A stretch of DNA of 44,440 nt from Caballeronia megalochromosomata (GCA_001580565.1 LRBF01000053.1:1-44440); one strand, 5' to 3'. Shown: positions 18,361-27,673, numbered from the stretch's first letter. Numbers and translations are program-made. Notes: generated by a model not told the origin, from the letters alone.

Positions 18361-19295
18361 CGTAGTCGGTATCGGTCGAGCAAGAATGAGTGCGCTCGGC
18401 CCCCAACGAATCAGTCATTGTTCTTTATGCCTACCCGCGTCACGAGCATCGCGGTCCTGACGCGTCACGACAACGTGCCCAGAATTCGCTCACGTCGGCG
18501 CTCATACAATCCAGCGCAAGTGTCTCGGTGAAAACACTGTCGACTTGGGGACAGCGTCGGGTTTGTTTGACGTGCTCTCTGCAGAGTTTCAATGCCAGTT
18601 GGCCACGCTGAATGCGCGTCATTCAGTCAAAGAATATTTTCGCTCGTGCTTGCCAGGGGCGCATAGATTCGACTAAGTGAGAAAGTGACCACGACTGCGT
18701 CAACCGGAACGACACTAGCGTTGCGCAAACGAGATGGGAGACGCAATGGACTCGCATGTGATCGGTGCTGATTTTGAACGTTCGGTTAGCGCATATACCG
18801 TCGTGCCGGAATTCGGCGGGAGCGAGGTGTGAAGCAAAAATCTGTCAACAAGTCTCTTTTGAGGAGGCCAGGGTCCTGTAGCCGATGCTTGCTTCCGTTG
18901 CTGGCAATCGACGGCTATGCGGTCAAGCCTCCAACTTCGATACGAACCTGTTGAGGGATGACTGAGTGAAGGTTTGCATTCTCGATCTCAAGCGTGATGA
19001 ATTCGCACAGTCGCGCAGTCGAGGTAATGAGATGGATGGAAAGTTTGTTTCTCGCGCCTAGGTTAGCTGTGAGAAGCCGCAAACGTTTTCTTACGCGGGT
19101 CGTTCGAAACATCAACAAAACGCTTTCTTCTGCTGCCTCGTTCCTTTCACTTTCGGTGTTCGAATGTGGGGCGGACAACATTGCAGTTACAAGTTATTAC
19201 GGAGAATCCGTTCCGTCGTACAAATACAAAACGAAGCGCTTAAGACAGAACGTCCGAAGACCACACCATAGTGGTTATGGACACACGGGGAAGTC
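18361..19295. other. Long region before the curli operon, no confident gene
   Basis: Two weak possibilities only. A 28-codon plus frame at 18746-18832 (MDSHVIGADFERSVSAYTVV) has a GGGAG six bases before its ATG. A minus frame at 18915-19181 contains VRKRLRLLTANLGARNKLSI, which faintly resembles the end of a LuxR-type HTH and could be a regulator relic; this is too weak to annotate as a gene. The curli promoter should lie within the last 150 bases, where GC falls, but no convincing -10/-35 pair was found. Confidence 0.35.
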
Positions 19296-19958
19296 ATGCC
19301 GCGAGAAACGAACAATCTGCGCTTGAAAGGGTGGGTCATTGCAGTGTGCATCGGGGCTTCTATTGTCACTACGCACTCACGTGCGCAGGATGCGGAGGCG
19401 CCGCCGGATGCACGCATCAGTGCGACGCGCGAGGCCCAACCGCTTATTTCGCTGCCCAGCACGCCGACACCCAGTCCCGTGGGCAATACGACCGCTCAGC
19501 CTGCCGCGAACGGCGCGCCGCTTACGCCGCGCGGCACGATGAACGCCGCGTCGTCGCTCGACAAGAGCGCGACGCTTTCGGCGACGCCGCGCGCCCGCAT
19601 TACGGACATTGAAGGCAAGCAGCCGCTCACCGACGAACTCGGCGGCGTCGTGACCACCGATACCGTGACGCTCGCGGGGCAGGACTTCTACACCTGGTTC
19701 GCGCAGGCGTGGGGCACAATTCCCCTGTCCGAGCGTTACATCGTCTCGGTGCACGAGCGTCCTTCCGCGCGCTACGGCAGCCTCGTGTGGGTCGAATACA
19801 ACCAGCGCCGTGTGTTTCAGGCGTTCCTGCCGATTGCCCGCTCGAACGTGAAGCCGGTGGCGGAGGGCGCGGCGCAGATCGCTTTTCAGAATGTCATGCA
19901 GGCGGATCTGACCCGTCTGCTGTTCCGTGACGCTGACATGGCGACGGACGAATTATAA
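19296..19958 (+). CDS. csgE: Curli assembly protein CsgE-like, with long N-terminal extension
   Basis: Periplasmic accessory factor that caps the CsgG channel and directs curlin subunits to it. Residues 110-220 carry the CsgE domain: LGGVVTTDTVTLAGQDFYTW, FAQAW, RYGSLVWVEYNQRRVFQAFL and a C-terminal helix. The preceding 110 residues are a Sec signal peptide (WVIAVCIGASIVTTHSRA) plus a Pro/Thr/Ala-rich linker absent from the 129-residue E. coli protein. GGGGAAG lies before ATG 19296. It is the first gene of the csgEFG-curlin operon, 54 bases before csgF. Symbol given by domain homology. Confidence 0.88.
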   Translation: MPRETNNLRLKGWVIAVCIGASIVTTHSRAQDAEAPPDARISATREAQPLISLPSTPTPSPVGNTTAQPAANGAPLTPRGTMNAASSLDKSATLSATPRARITDIEGKQPLTDELGGVVTTDTVTLAGQDFYTWFAQAWGTIPLSERYIVSVHERPSARYGSLVWVEYNQRRVFQAFLPIARSNVKPVAEGAAQIAFQNVMQADLTRLLFRDADMATDEL

Positions 19959-20012
19959 AAAGCATCAAAAAATAAATAAAGCAGTAAGGCCAAAAATCCA
20001 CGGGGAATCACG

Positions 20013-20450
20013 ATGAAAACGAATGCGCTCCTGCAACGCGCGCTGCTCGCTTGCGCGCTGACGATACCGCTCGCCGCGAACGCCACCTCGCTCGTCTATG
20101 AGCCGGTGAATCCGAACTTCGGCGGCAATCCGCTGAATGGCCCGAACCTTCTCAACGAGGCGAACGCGCAAAACAAGTACAAGGATCCGTCGACCGCCAG
20201 CCTTGGCACGGGCAGCCAGTCGACGCTCGATCAGTTCAACACGCAATTGCAGCAGGCGATCCTGTCGCGCGTCGCGTCGTCGATTTCGAGTTCGATCGTC
20301 GGCACGGACGGCACACTTCATCCGGGCACGATCAACACCGGCAACTTCTCGATCGCAATCTCGCAAGTCACGGGCGGCAATCTGCAAGTGACGACGACCG
20401 ACAAGACCACAGGCGCATCCACGACGTTCATCGTCGGCAACGGCCAGTAA
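20013..20450 (+). CDS. csgF: Curli assembly protein CsgF-like
   Basis: A 145-residue exported protein. The signal peptide ends after PLAANA at about residue 24. The mature N-terminus SLVYEPVNPNFGGNPLNGPN is the CsgF signature, the segment that plugs the CsgG channel. Then come the SQSTLDQFNTQLQQAILSRV helix and a beta C-terminal domain. In E. coli CsgF sits at the outer-membrane surface and couples CsgG to the CsgB nucleator. CGGGGAATC precedes the ATG. Co-transcribed between csgE and csgG. Confidence 0.95.
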   Translation: MKTNALLQRALLACALTIPLAANATSLVYEPVNPNFGGNPLNGPNLLNEANAQNKYKDPSTASLGTGSQSTLDQFNTQLQQAILSRVASSISSSIVGTDGTLHPGTINTGNFSIAISQVTGGNLQVTTTDKTTGASTTFIVGNGQ

Positions 20451-20468
20451 CCCGAGAGCACACACGCA

Positions 20469-21389
20469 ATGAACAAGAATGCTTTCAGGACCGCTGCGAT
20501 GGGCGCAGTCATCGTCGCGTCGGCGCTGCTCACCGGTTGCGTCACCACGCCGATGCCTTCTGCCGGCAACGCCACGCTCACACCGCCGACGCGCGTCACG
20601 CGCGACCTCACGCATCTGCCGTCGCCCAAGGGCAGGATCGTCGCGGCGGTGTATGGCTTTCGCGATCTGACGGGGCAGTACAAGCCGTCGCCGGACAGTT
20701 CGTTCTCGTCGCAGGTGACGCAGGGCGGCGCGTCGTTCCTCGTCAAGGCGATGCGCGATTCCGGCTGGTTCACGCCGGTCGAGCGCGAGAATCTGCAGGA
20801 CCTACTGACCGAGCGCAAGATCATGCGCGCGCTCGAAACGCCCGACGACAAGAAGAACGCGATTCCCCAGATCGGCGCGCTGGCGCCCGCGAGCATCGTG
20901 CTGGAAGGCGGCATCGTCGGGTATGACACGAACATCCGCACGGGTGGCGCGGGCGTCGCGTATCTGGGAATCTCGGCGTCGCAGCAATATCGCGTCGATC
21001 AGGTGACGGTGAACCTGCGCGCGGTCGATATCCGCAACGGCACGATTCTGAACAGCGTGTCGACGACAAAGACCATCTATTCGATTCAGATCGATACGGG
21101 CGTGTATCGCTTCATCGGCTTCAAGGATCTGTTGCAGGCCGAAGCCGGCATGACGCGCAACGAGCCGCAGCAACTTTGCGTCAACGAGGCGATCGAATCG
21201 GCGCTCGTGCATCTGATCGTGCAGGGCGTGGCGAACCAAACATGGGCGCTCAAGGACATGAAAGACTGGTACGACCCGACGATGCAGCGCTACTTGCAGG
21301 AAAACCAGGGCTACGCGCAGACGATGGAAGACGTGAATCCGTCGTATAGCCCTGTGAAGATCGATCCGCCGAAGACCATCGGCAGCTGA
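20469..21389 (+). CDS. csgG: Curli secretion channel lipoprotein CsgG-like
   Basis: A 306-residue outer-membrane lipoprotein that forms the nonameric pore for curlin export. The lipobox LLTGC places the lipidated Cys at residue 24. Family landmarks include GRIVAAVYGFRDLTGQYKPS, AMRDSGWFTPVERENLQDLL, LTERKIMRALE, ASIVLEGGIVGYDTN, and the membrane-hairpin region YLGISASQQYRVDQVTVNLR. The length is about 30 residues more than the E. coli protein, mainly at the C-terminus (PTMQRYLQENQGYAQTMEDV). It begins 18 bases after csgF and precedes the curlin genes. Confidence 0.96.
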   Translation: MNKNAFRTAAMGAVIVASALLTGCVTTPMPSAGNATLTPPTRVTRDLTHLPSPKGRIVAAVYGFRDLTGQYKPSPDSSFSSQVTQGGASFLVKAMRDSGWFTPVERENLQDLLTERKIMRALETPDDKKNAIPQIGALAPASIVLEGGIVGYDTNIRTGGAGVAYLGISASQQYRVDQVTVNLRAVDIRNGTILNSVSTTKTIYSIQIDTGVYRFIGFKDLLQAEAGMTRNEPQQLCVNEAIESALVHLIVQGVANQTWALKDMKDWYDPTMQRYLQENQGYAQTMEDVNPSYSPVKIDPPKTIGS

Positions 21390-21439
21390 ATCGGCAGCCA
21401 CATGGGTAGCCAACCGAAACTGAACAGGAGGAGACCAGC

Positions 21440-21958
21440 ATGAAATCACTGCGCGCCTCGAAAGCCGCGCTGTGTGCAGCGCTCGGCGCAGCCGTGTCGC
21501 TCGCGGTGTATGCCGCCGATCTATCGTCGGTATCGGACTTCGGTCCGCCCGAGCCGGGTTTCGGTGGTGCGACACAGGTGGCGCGTGTATCGCAGCAAGG
21601 CACGGCCAACCGGCTGAACGCCGTCCAGGCCGGATATAACGGCCTGATGGCGAATCAGATGGGCATCGCCAATGCTGCGGCGACGGCGCAGGCGGGCAAC
21701 GACAACTGGACGGTGCTGCAGCAAAGCGGCGTCGCCAACCAGTACGCCGGTTATCAGGCCGGACAGTACAACCGTTCGATCGCGGTGCAGAACGGCAGCG
21801 GTAACGAAGCAACGGTCACGCAGATCGGAAACTCGATGTCGTCGCAGGTGACGCAGCTCGGCACCAACAACGAGATTTCCATTCTGCAGAGCCGTAATGG
21901 CTCGGGACTGTCGGTCACGCAGACCGGCGGTGCGAGGGCGGCAGTCCTCATGAAGTAG
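21440..21958 (+). CDS. Minor curlin / nucleator, CsgB-like
   Basis: A 172-residue exported amyloid subunit with signal peptide ALCAALGAAVSLAVYAADL. A short linker (DFGPPEPGFGG) precedes about five or six imperfect 22-residue curlin repeats of the pattern x-G-x-x-N-x-A-x-V-x-Q, such as NEATVTQIGN and NEISILQSRNGSGLSVTQTG. Its small size and position before the large curlin suggest the nucleator role of CsgB; sequence alone does not separate CsgA from CsgB. AGGAGGAG upstream of ATG 21440 is a strong ribosome-binding site. It lies 50 bases after csgG. Confidence 0.85.
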   Translation: MKSLRASKAALCAALGAAVSLAVYAADLSSVSDFGPPEPGFGGATQVARVSQQGTANRLNAVQAGYNGLMANQMGIANAAATAQAGNDNWTVLQQSGVANQYAGYQAGQYNRSIAVQNGSGNEATVTQIGNSMSSQVTQLGTNNEISILQSRNGSGLSVTQTGGARAAVLMK

Positions 21959-21970
21959 GCAGTGATCCTT

Positions 21971-21987
21971 CCCGGCGATATGCCGGG
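21971..21987 (+). promoter_or_regulatory. Hairpin between the minor and major curlin genes
   Basis: CCCGGC, loop GATAT, GCCGGG form a perfect 6-bp stem 12 bases after the minor curlin stop. No T tract follows, so it is more likely an RNA-processing or stability element, or a partial attenuator, than a full terminator. It could allow unequal expression of the two curlins from one transcript; this is inference. Confidence 0.45.
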
Positions 21988-22117
21988 GCGAGGGGACCAG
22001 GAAGTCTGATTTCAGTGTGAATGTGGTGGGTAGGGTGGAATCGGTCGCCGGCGGGGGCTGGCGGCCTTTAGGGTAACTAATTGCTGCAATCAAAACATCA
22101 ATCAACGAGGCATAAAA

Positions 22118-23392
22118 ATGAAAGTCAAGGCAATCACTATCGCTATGGGTCTGGCAGCACTGGCATCGACGTCGGCATTCGCTGATTCGAGCTTCGAAGG
22201 CGCAACGGTCAATCAGTTCGGCAATGGCAACACCGCAGGTGTGACGCAGACGAATTCGCACAACGACAAGGTGAACGTGCTGCAAACCGCGGACGGCGCG
22301 AATGCCAGCGTCAGCTCGGACGCGGGCGGCTACAACGTCACCGATATCCAGCAGACCGCGAGCGGCAAGGGCGCGTCGAAGCTGAACGCGACCGTCACGC
22401 AAAAGCAGGCGATCGGCGAGAACACGACGGTCCGCCAAAACGGCAACAGCCTCACCGCGACGATCTCGCAGACGTCGTCGATGTACGACACTGACACGGT
22501 CAAGCAAGCCGGCAAGAACGCGACCGCTTCGATCACCCGTAATGGCTCGGCCTACAATACGGTCAACATCGATCAGGGCACGGGCATGACTTCGGGCCAG
22601 ACCGACGGCGCCAAGGCGACGGTCACGCAGACCAACACGGTTGCCAACACGGTCGACATCCTGCAAGGCAAGCAGGCGGGCATCGCGACGATCGATCAGC
22701 GTGACGGCGGCTACAACCATGCGCGCGTCGAGCAAACGGGCGGCGGCACGGACGCGACGATCGAGCAATGGTCGGAAGTGGGCGATCACGCGTCGATCAA
22801 GGAAAGCGACGCGGCACGTTCGCGCATCCACTCGGAATACGGCGGCAATAACACCAATACGATCGTACAGAGCGGCGCGAACGCACCGCACTACGCTCAG
22901 ATCAACCAGAGCTACGCCACCAACGATACGACGACGATCATCCAGACCGGCTCGCAATACAACGAAGGCTACGTCGACCAGATCCGTTCGTCGAACGACA
23001 CGGCGTTCCTGATTCAGGACGGCGACACCAACAAGGCGGCGGCTCGTCAGAACTACGGAAGCGGCAACACCGTCATCGCGGCGCAAGTCGGTGGGCACAA
23101 CAAGATGGATCTGACGCAGCAGGCCGCGTTCGAGTCCACGCTGCTGGCCGGCCAGCTCGGCGGCTACAACGACATCAAGGCGTCGCAGTCGGGTACGAAG
23201 GAAGATCTGACCATCGCGCAGGTGGGCGACCTCAACAGCGCGAACGCTTCGCAAGCGGGTTCGTACAACACGGCATTGATCACGCAAGTCGGCTTCGCCA
23301 ACACGGCTACGACGTCACAAAGCGGCGTGGGCAACGCGACGGTCGTCAACCAGGCCGGTGCGTTCAACAAGGCGAACATCGTTCAGAAGTAA
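22118..23392 (+). CDS. Major curlin, extra-long CsgA-like amyloid subunit
   Basis: A 424-residue exported amyloid protein, against about 150 in E. coli CsgA. The signal peptide (AITIAMGLAALASTSAFA) is cleaved near residue 22. The whole mature part is about 18 imperfect curlin repeats of roughly 22 residues (for example NTALITQVGFANTATTSQSG and NATVVNQAGAFNKANIVQK), predicted to stack as a beta solenoid. Several central repeats lose the canonical Gln/Asn positions and carry charge (EVGDHASIKESDAARSRIHS). GAGG eight bases before the ATG. A 160-base gap separates it from the minor curlin and a strong terminator follows. No csgC or csgD gene is seen nearby. Confidence 0.9.
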   Translation: MKVKAITIAMGLAALASTSAFADSSFEGATVNQFGNGNTAGVTQTNSHNDKVNVLQTADGANASVSSDAGGYNVTDIQQTASGKGASKLNATVTQKQAIGENTTVRQNGNSLTATISQTSSMYDTDTVKQAGKNATASITRNGSAYNTVNIDQGTGMTSGQTDGAKATVTQTNTVANTVDILQGKQAGIATIDQRDGGYNHARVEQTGGGTDATIEQWSEVGDHASIKESDAARSRIHSEYGGNNTNTIVQSGANAPHYAQINQSYATNDTTTIIQTGSQYNEGYVDQIRSSNDTAFLIQDGDTNKAAARQNYGSGNTVIAAQVGGHNKMDLTQQAAFESTLLAGQLGGYNDIKASQSGTKEDLTIAQVGDLNSANASQAGSYNTALITQVGFANTATTSQSGVGNATVVNQAGAFNKANIVQK

Positions 23393-23417
23393 GAACGACG
23401 ACGGTTTGAGCCATTTG

Positions 23418-23460
23418 CGGGCGGCGAGCGGCTTTCGAGGCTGCTCCCCGCCGGCTTTTT
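23418..23460 (+). terminator. Intrinsic terminator of the curli operon
   Basis: GGCGGCGAGC (23420-23429) pairs with GCTCCCCGCC (23443-23452) with one mismatch. A 13-base loop that can pair further separates the arms, and CGG plus five Ts (23456-23460) follow. It lies 28 bases after the major curlin stop and closes the operon. Confidence 0.8.
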
Positions 23461-23581
23461 CATTGCCGGCCACCTTCGGGCCATGAGGACGTGATACGCA
23501 GATCGCAATCAGAAATCGATCTGCGCGGATATGCGCTCATCGATGAGCCGGCGCGGCGATTGTTAGGATAATGCACCGACC

Positions 23582-23812
23582 GAAAGCCTGTGGGGTTCGC
23601 TGAAGGTCGCACGACTGCACGGTCGGCACTTCGCGACGCGGCGTGCTGCGACGGATGAAATCATCGACTGGCTCGGCATCTACAATGCCCGCCGACTGCA
23701 TTCGACATTGAACTACGTCAGCCCCATGACGTTCGAGAAGAATTGGCCGCCGCTCAGCGAGGGCAAGCGGCCTGATGTCTTCAGCTATGGGATTCGTGAA
23801 ACAGGGACAAGG
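23582..23812 (+). mobile_element. IS3-family transposase (OrfB) C-terminal fragment
   Basis: The frame from 23582 reads ESLWGSLKVARLHGRHFATR, RAATDEIIDWLGIYNARRLH and STLNYVSPMTFEKNW. This is the end of the DDE integrase core of IS3-family OrfB, including the catalytic Glu region and the YN-x-RR-x-HS-x-L-x-Y-x-S-P motif. OrfA, the first two catalytic Asp residues and the left end are missing. The frame has no stop of its own and runs into the neighbouring relic, so the right end is lost too. It is an inactive remnant inserted beside a broken two-component system. Confidence 0.88.
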
Positions 23813-24025
23813 TCAGTCTCGGTCGATACGCCCGGTGCAGTAGCCAGTCGTGGCATGTTCGATGGCACGCAACGCGAACACCTCTTCGCCATAGATGCTG
23901 AGCGTCAACACCGCCAGCGCAAGTTGCTGCGCGCGCAACCCGGTTCCGAGCGTCAGGCGAACGCCGTTGCGAGCGACGGCGTGGTCATCAATCAGCAACA
24001 CCCAGATGACGGGTTCAGGCTGCAT
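23813..24025 (-). pseudogene. NarL-type response regulator relic with internal deletion
   Basis: Begins VIWVLLIDDHAVARNGVRLT, the start of a NarL/FixJ-type receiver domain with its acidic pair. It then jumps to LTLSIYGEEVFALRAIEH, which normally lies some 45 residues later, around the switch residue. The phospho-acceptor Asp segment is deleted, and the protein ends at the IS3 fragment with the LuxR-type DNA-binding domain gone. It cannot function. The start overlaps the end of the kinase relic, as usual for two-component operons. Confidence 0.75.
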
Positions 24026-24296
24026 GGATTGCTTCGAGCGGCAAACACAAGCTGAACGTGGTGCTTGCGCCGGGCTTGCGATACCGACGAGCCCGGCGCG
24101 TTTGCTGCTCCGGGAGGGTCACGAGGTCGGTCGCCACCTGCGCACGCCCACGAAGTCTATGCGTGTGCAGGCGCCGTATTGCGGGCCGAACACGAGCCTG
24201 CGCACGCAAAAGCACATGATCTGGCCTTGCCAGCTGCGCGGTCGACTCGCGCGCATGGCGGCATGTTCGCACTGGCTTATATGGCAGTTTGTACAT
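24015..24296 (-). pseudogene. Sensor histidine kinase C-terminal relic
   Basis: The last 20 codons read GASTTFSLCLPLEAIHAA, the classic end of a HATPase_c kinase domain (G-x-x-T-x-F-x-x-x-L-P). Upstream the reading is broken and Arg-rich, indicating frame disruption; the N, G1 and G2 ATP-binding boxes are not visible. It overlaps the response-regulator relic by about 10 bases, consistent with a former kinase-regulator operon now destroyed. Confidence 0.55.
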
Positions 24297-24391
24297 TGTT
24301 AGCTAATTCGTAGTCCTATTAGCAAATATTATCGCAGTAGCGTTTCGGTGGTAAAGTTGACGAATGCCGATCTACCATAGAGAGTAAGGCC

Positions 24392-24883
24392 GTGGCACAA
24401 GGTGCAGACGACTTTGACGACGACGAGGCATTCGAGTCGTTTCCCGACCCGGAAGTTGCGCGCATCGTGCTCGAACTCGACCGAACCATCACGCGGCGCC
24501 GCCGTGCGGGCGCGATAGGTCACATCGTCGAAGGGCGGGCCGTGCCCCTGCCCGTCAAACCTAGCCATATTGAATTGCGGGTTCTGACCGCTCTCGCGCA
24601 GACCTATGGCCCGTTGCTCTTCGGCAAAGAATTCGAGCTCGTGCTCGAGCACATCGCGAAATGCGGTGCCGTGGTCCTGGTACAGCGGGCCTTGTGGGGC
24701 GACTTGCCGGAAGACCATGGTCTCGCCGCGCCCCTGCTCGACGCGCGGATCCCGTTCGAGATCCTCTGCGGCACCTGGCCTGATGTGTTCATGGCGCAGG
24801 CGCATGCAGAGTTGCAGGGTTTCCGGCCACGGCCCCCCGATCCGCGCATGGAATCGGATGATGGGGAGCGCGACGATGGCTGA
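24392..24883 (+). CDS. Hypothetical acidic protein
   Basis: A 163-residue soluble protein from a GTG start at 24392, preceded by AGAGTAAGG. It opens with an Asp/Glu/Phe cluster (DDFDDDEAFESFPDPEVARI). Then comes a helical middle that includes LPVKPSHIELRVLTALAQTY, which could be a degenerate helix-turn-helix. A hydrophobic C-terminal half follows (GAVVLVQRALWGDLP). Composition and codon use look genuine. Not recognised. The sequence just upstream (24290-24340) is AT-rich and may hold its promoter. It converges on hmp with 47 bases between the stops. Confidence 0.55.
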   Translation: MAQGADDFDDDEAFESFPDPEVARIVLELDRTITRRRRAGAIGHIVEGRAVPLPVKPSHIELRVLTALAQTYGPLLFGKEFELVLEHIAKCGAVVLVQRALWGDLPEDHGLAAPLLDARIPFEILCGTWPDVFMAQAHAELQGFRPRPPDPRMESDDGERDDG

Positions 24884-24930
24884 AGGCCGCTTTGTTTGAA
24901 CCACCGCTGCGCCGGAGCACTGACGCATAG

Positions 24931-26190
<1,260 letters not shown>

Positions 26191-26193
26191 TCA

Positions 26194-26631
26194 CTAGTCG
26201 ACGTCACGACGTAGGACAGAACTTTTTTCGGATTCCACTCGCGCGGTCACGTCTCTCGCTACGGCAACCGAGCCGCATGCGACGCCATGCGGATCGAGAA
26301 CCAATGCGAAGGTCATCTCGACGTAAAGCTTGCGACCGTCCTTATGCGTCGCGCGGGTGAGGGTCGCTCGTCCATTCAGTCTGGTCGCGCCCGCTGTCAC
26401 CGCCTTCTCGAAACTGCGCCAATGTGCATCTTGCAGGCGGGGCGGAATAATCAAGTCAAGGCTTTGCCCCAACGCTTCTGCGCCGGCGTATCCAAATAGA
26501 GCGACTGCGCTGCGGTTCCAGCGTACGATCGTTCCAAGTCGGTCTGCAAAGATGACTGCGTCGGCTATCTGGTCGAGAATCCAATCCCCGGCCACGGTGA
26601 AATCGTCCATGATGTCATCTGTCGAGTTCAT
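26194..26631 (-). CDS. PAS-domain protein upstream of hmp
   Basis: A single PAS fold of about 145 residues. It includes DWILDQIADAVIFADRLGTI, VRWNRSAVALFGYAGAEALG, QSLDLIIPPRLQDAHWRSFE and the C-terminal strand GSVAVARDVTARVE. No kinase, GGDEF or HTH output domain follows, so it is a stand-alone sensor module that may bind a haem, flavin or small ligand. ATG 26631 (MNSTDD) is the likely start; earlier in-frame ATGs at 26679 and 26736 have no better ribosome-binding site. The pairing with hmp is familiar from Burkholderia relatives and suggests a redox or NO/O2-sensing role, which is inference. Confidence 0.85.
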   Translation of the reverse strand: MNSTDDIMDDFTVAGDWILDQIADAVIFADRLGTIVRWNRSAVALFGYAGAEALGQSLDLIIPPRLQDAHWRSFEKAVTAGATRLNGRATLTRATHKDGRKLYVEMTFALVLDPHGVACGSVAVARDVTARVESEKSSVLRRDVD

Positions 26632-26680
26632 CAAGCCAATGATGGGGTAGTCGACGCGCGCGCAACATTTGAGAGCCATG

Positions 26681-27072
26681 TCACGTCGAGCTGATCTCGT
26701 GCAACGAAGCGCATTCACGAGGTTCGACAAGAACAATTCGCGTTTCTGTGCATTTCATTAACGCGACCTTAAGGCTACCGCGAGTCGAATCGTCGTACAT
26801 CCGTGCTCGCAGGAGTAGCTCGCGATCTTCTGAGGGTTCGGACGCCCCAAGTCGCTCGTCGCGGAAAATCGTACACCGCTTCAATGAAACGGCTGGAACA
26901 ACTTCAATCAACGCGAGACCGATGAGGGCGCCGAGGGCCGCGCTCAGTAGTTTCGGGTGCCAGTTGTCCAGATGAAGCTTCTCAGTAGGGCATCGACCAA
27001 GACTACACCGAGCAGTGCGAGCACGGCGCTCAGGCGTTCCGTTTCGAATTCGCTTGCAATCAGCATATCCAT
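26681..27072 (-). pseudogene. Small membrane protein gene, probably frameshifted
   Basis: From ATG 27072 the frame reads SEFETERLSAVLALLGVVLV then DALL and soon stops. Adding one base near 26985 continues it as EKLHLDNWHPKLLSAALGAL and IGLALIEVVPAV with a polar C-terminus to 26681. The joined product, about 130 residues, has two hydrophobic helices and reads naturally across the junction. The family is not recognised. An operator-like palindrome (27097-27111) lies 25 bases upstream of the start. Alternative explanation: two unrelated chance frames. Confidence 0.45.
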
Positions 27073-27096
27073 TCGTCGGGAACTTTGATCAAAATA

Positions 27097-27111
27097 TATC
27101 ACGATGTGATG
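27097..27111. promoter_or_regulatory. Putative operator copy A
   Basis: TATCACGATGTGATG, an imperfect 15-base palindrome with half sites TATCAC and GTGATG around a 3-base centre. It lies 25 bases upstream of the small membrane-protein start at 27072 (minus strand). The same pattern recurs at 27434 and 30187. Regulator unknown. Confidence 0.5.
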
Positions 27112-27433
27112 CAAAAGACTGGTGTGGTGCGCAAACACTGCTCACCCGGAAAAGCTCATCCCAGACAACTGACGCTAGACCATAGCTACGCGAACAGGGA
27201 CTTCCGGGTGCGAAGCGCGTACGTGCAGCGCACCCCGCCCGCGGTAATCGCGTGCACCTACCACGACCCCAATCAGGATACGCACGCGGCGACGCCTAGC
27301 GCCATGGACCGGCACCCGGTAACCATGCTCGAGGGCGTTCATGTTCAGCGACACCGCCGCCATCTGCCCACATGAAACATTTGAAAAGAGCGACGATCAT
27401 CAGGTCGATGACAGGCGAAGACCAACGCACATA
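27112..27433. other. Region without a convincing gene
   Basis: A minus frame at 27175-27363 contains RRRRVRILIGVVVGARDYRG, a short basic-hydrophobic stretch that might be a small membrane peptide. It has no clear ribosome-binding site or family. Nothing else recognised. Confidence 0.35.
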
Positions 27434-27448
27434 CATCACAATATGATA
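27434..27448. promoter_or_regulatory. Putative operator copy B
   Basis: CATCACAATATGATA matches copies A and C at most positions. It lies 225 bases upstream of the universal stress protein gene on the plus strand and about 70 bases upstream of a doubtful minus-strand frame starting at 27363. The right half overlaps TATGAT, a reasonable -10-like hexamer for plus-strand transcription. Confidence 0.45.
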
Positions 27449-27673
27449 CATTAGGAGTGAGGGGACGCTCGGTTCCGGTTCAACGGAGACCGTGTGATGC
27501 GAACATCGGTGCGCTTGTCAATCTAAAGGCCGGCGGTTCCAGGCCTGGGCGGAACACTCACGCTGACAGCCGACGGCATGCTCTTACAAATTTTTTACCG
27601 CCTCTCAACGTCGGTATATCACGCTTCGAGGTATTCGAATCCGCGTTTCAACGCCAGAGTGCGGGGAGGGACC

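Noticed and set aside
18915..19181. Minus-strand frame resembling the end of a LuxR-type HTH, possibly a csgD-like relic
   Set aside because: Only about 20 residues look HTH-like, the upstream part of the domain is missing, and the resemblance could be chance.
21521..23287. 588-codon minus-strand open frame across both curlin genes
   Set aside because: It is the antisense of the repetitive, Gln/Asn/Thr-rich curlin codons; the translation is Arg/Val/Asp-rich without domains, and the plus strand is clearly coding with ribosome-binding sites.
22118..23392. Possible CRISPR-like or tandem repeat array
   Set aside because: The periodicity is in protein repeats of about 22 residues with variable DNA; no identical spacer-separated repeats exist.
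27084..27093. TTTGATCAAA as an FNR-type site next to operator A
   Set aside because: FNR sites need a four-base spacer between TTGAT and ATCAA; these half sites overlap.
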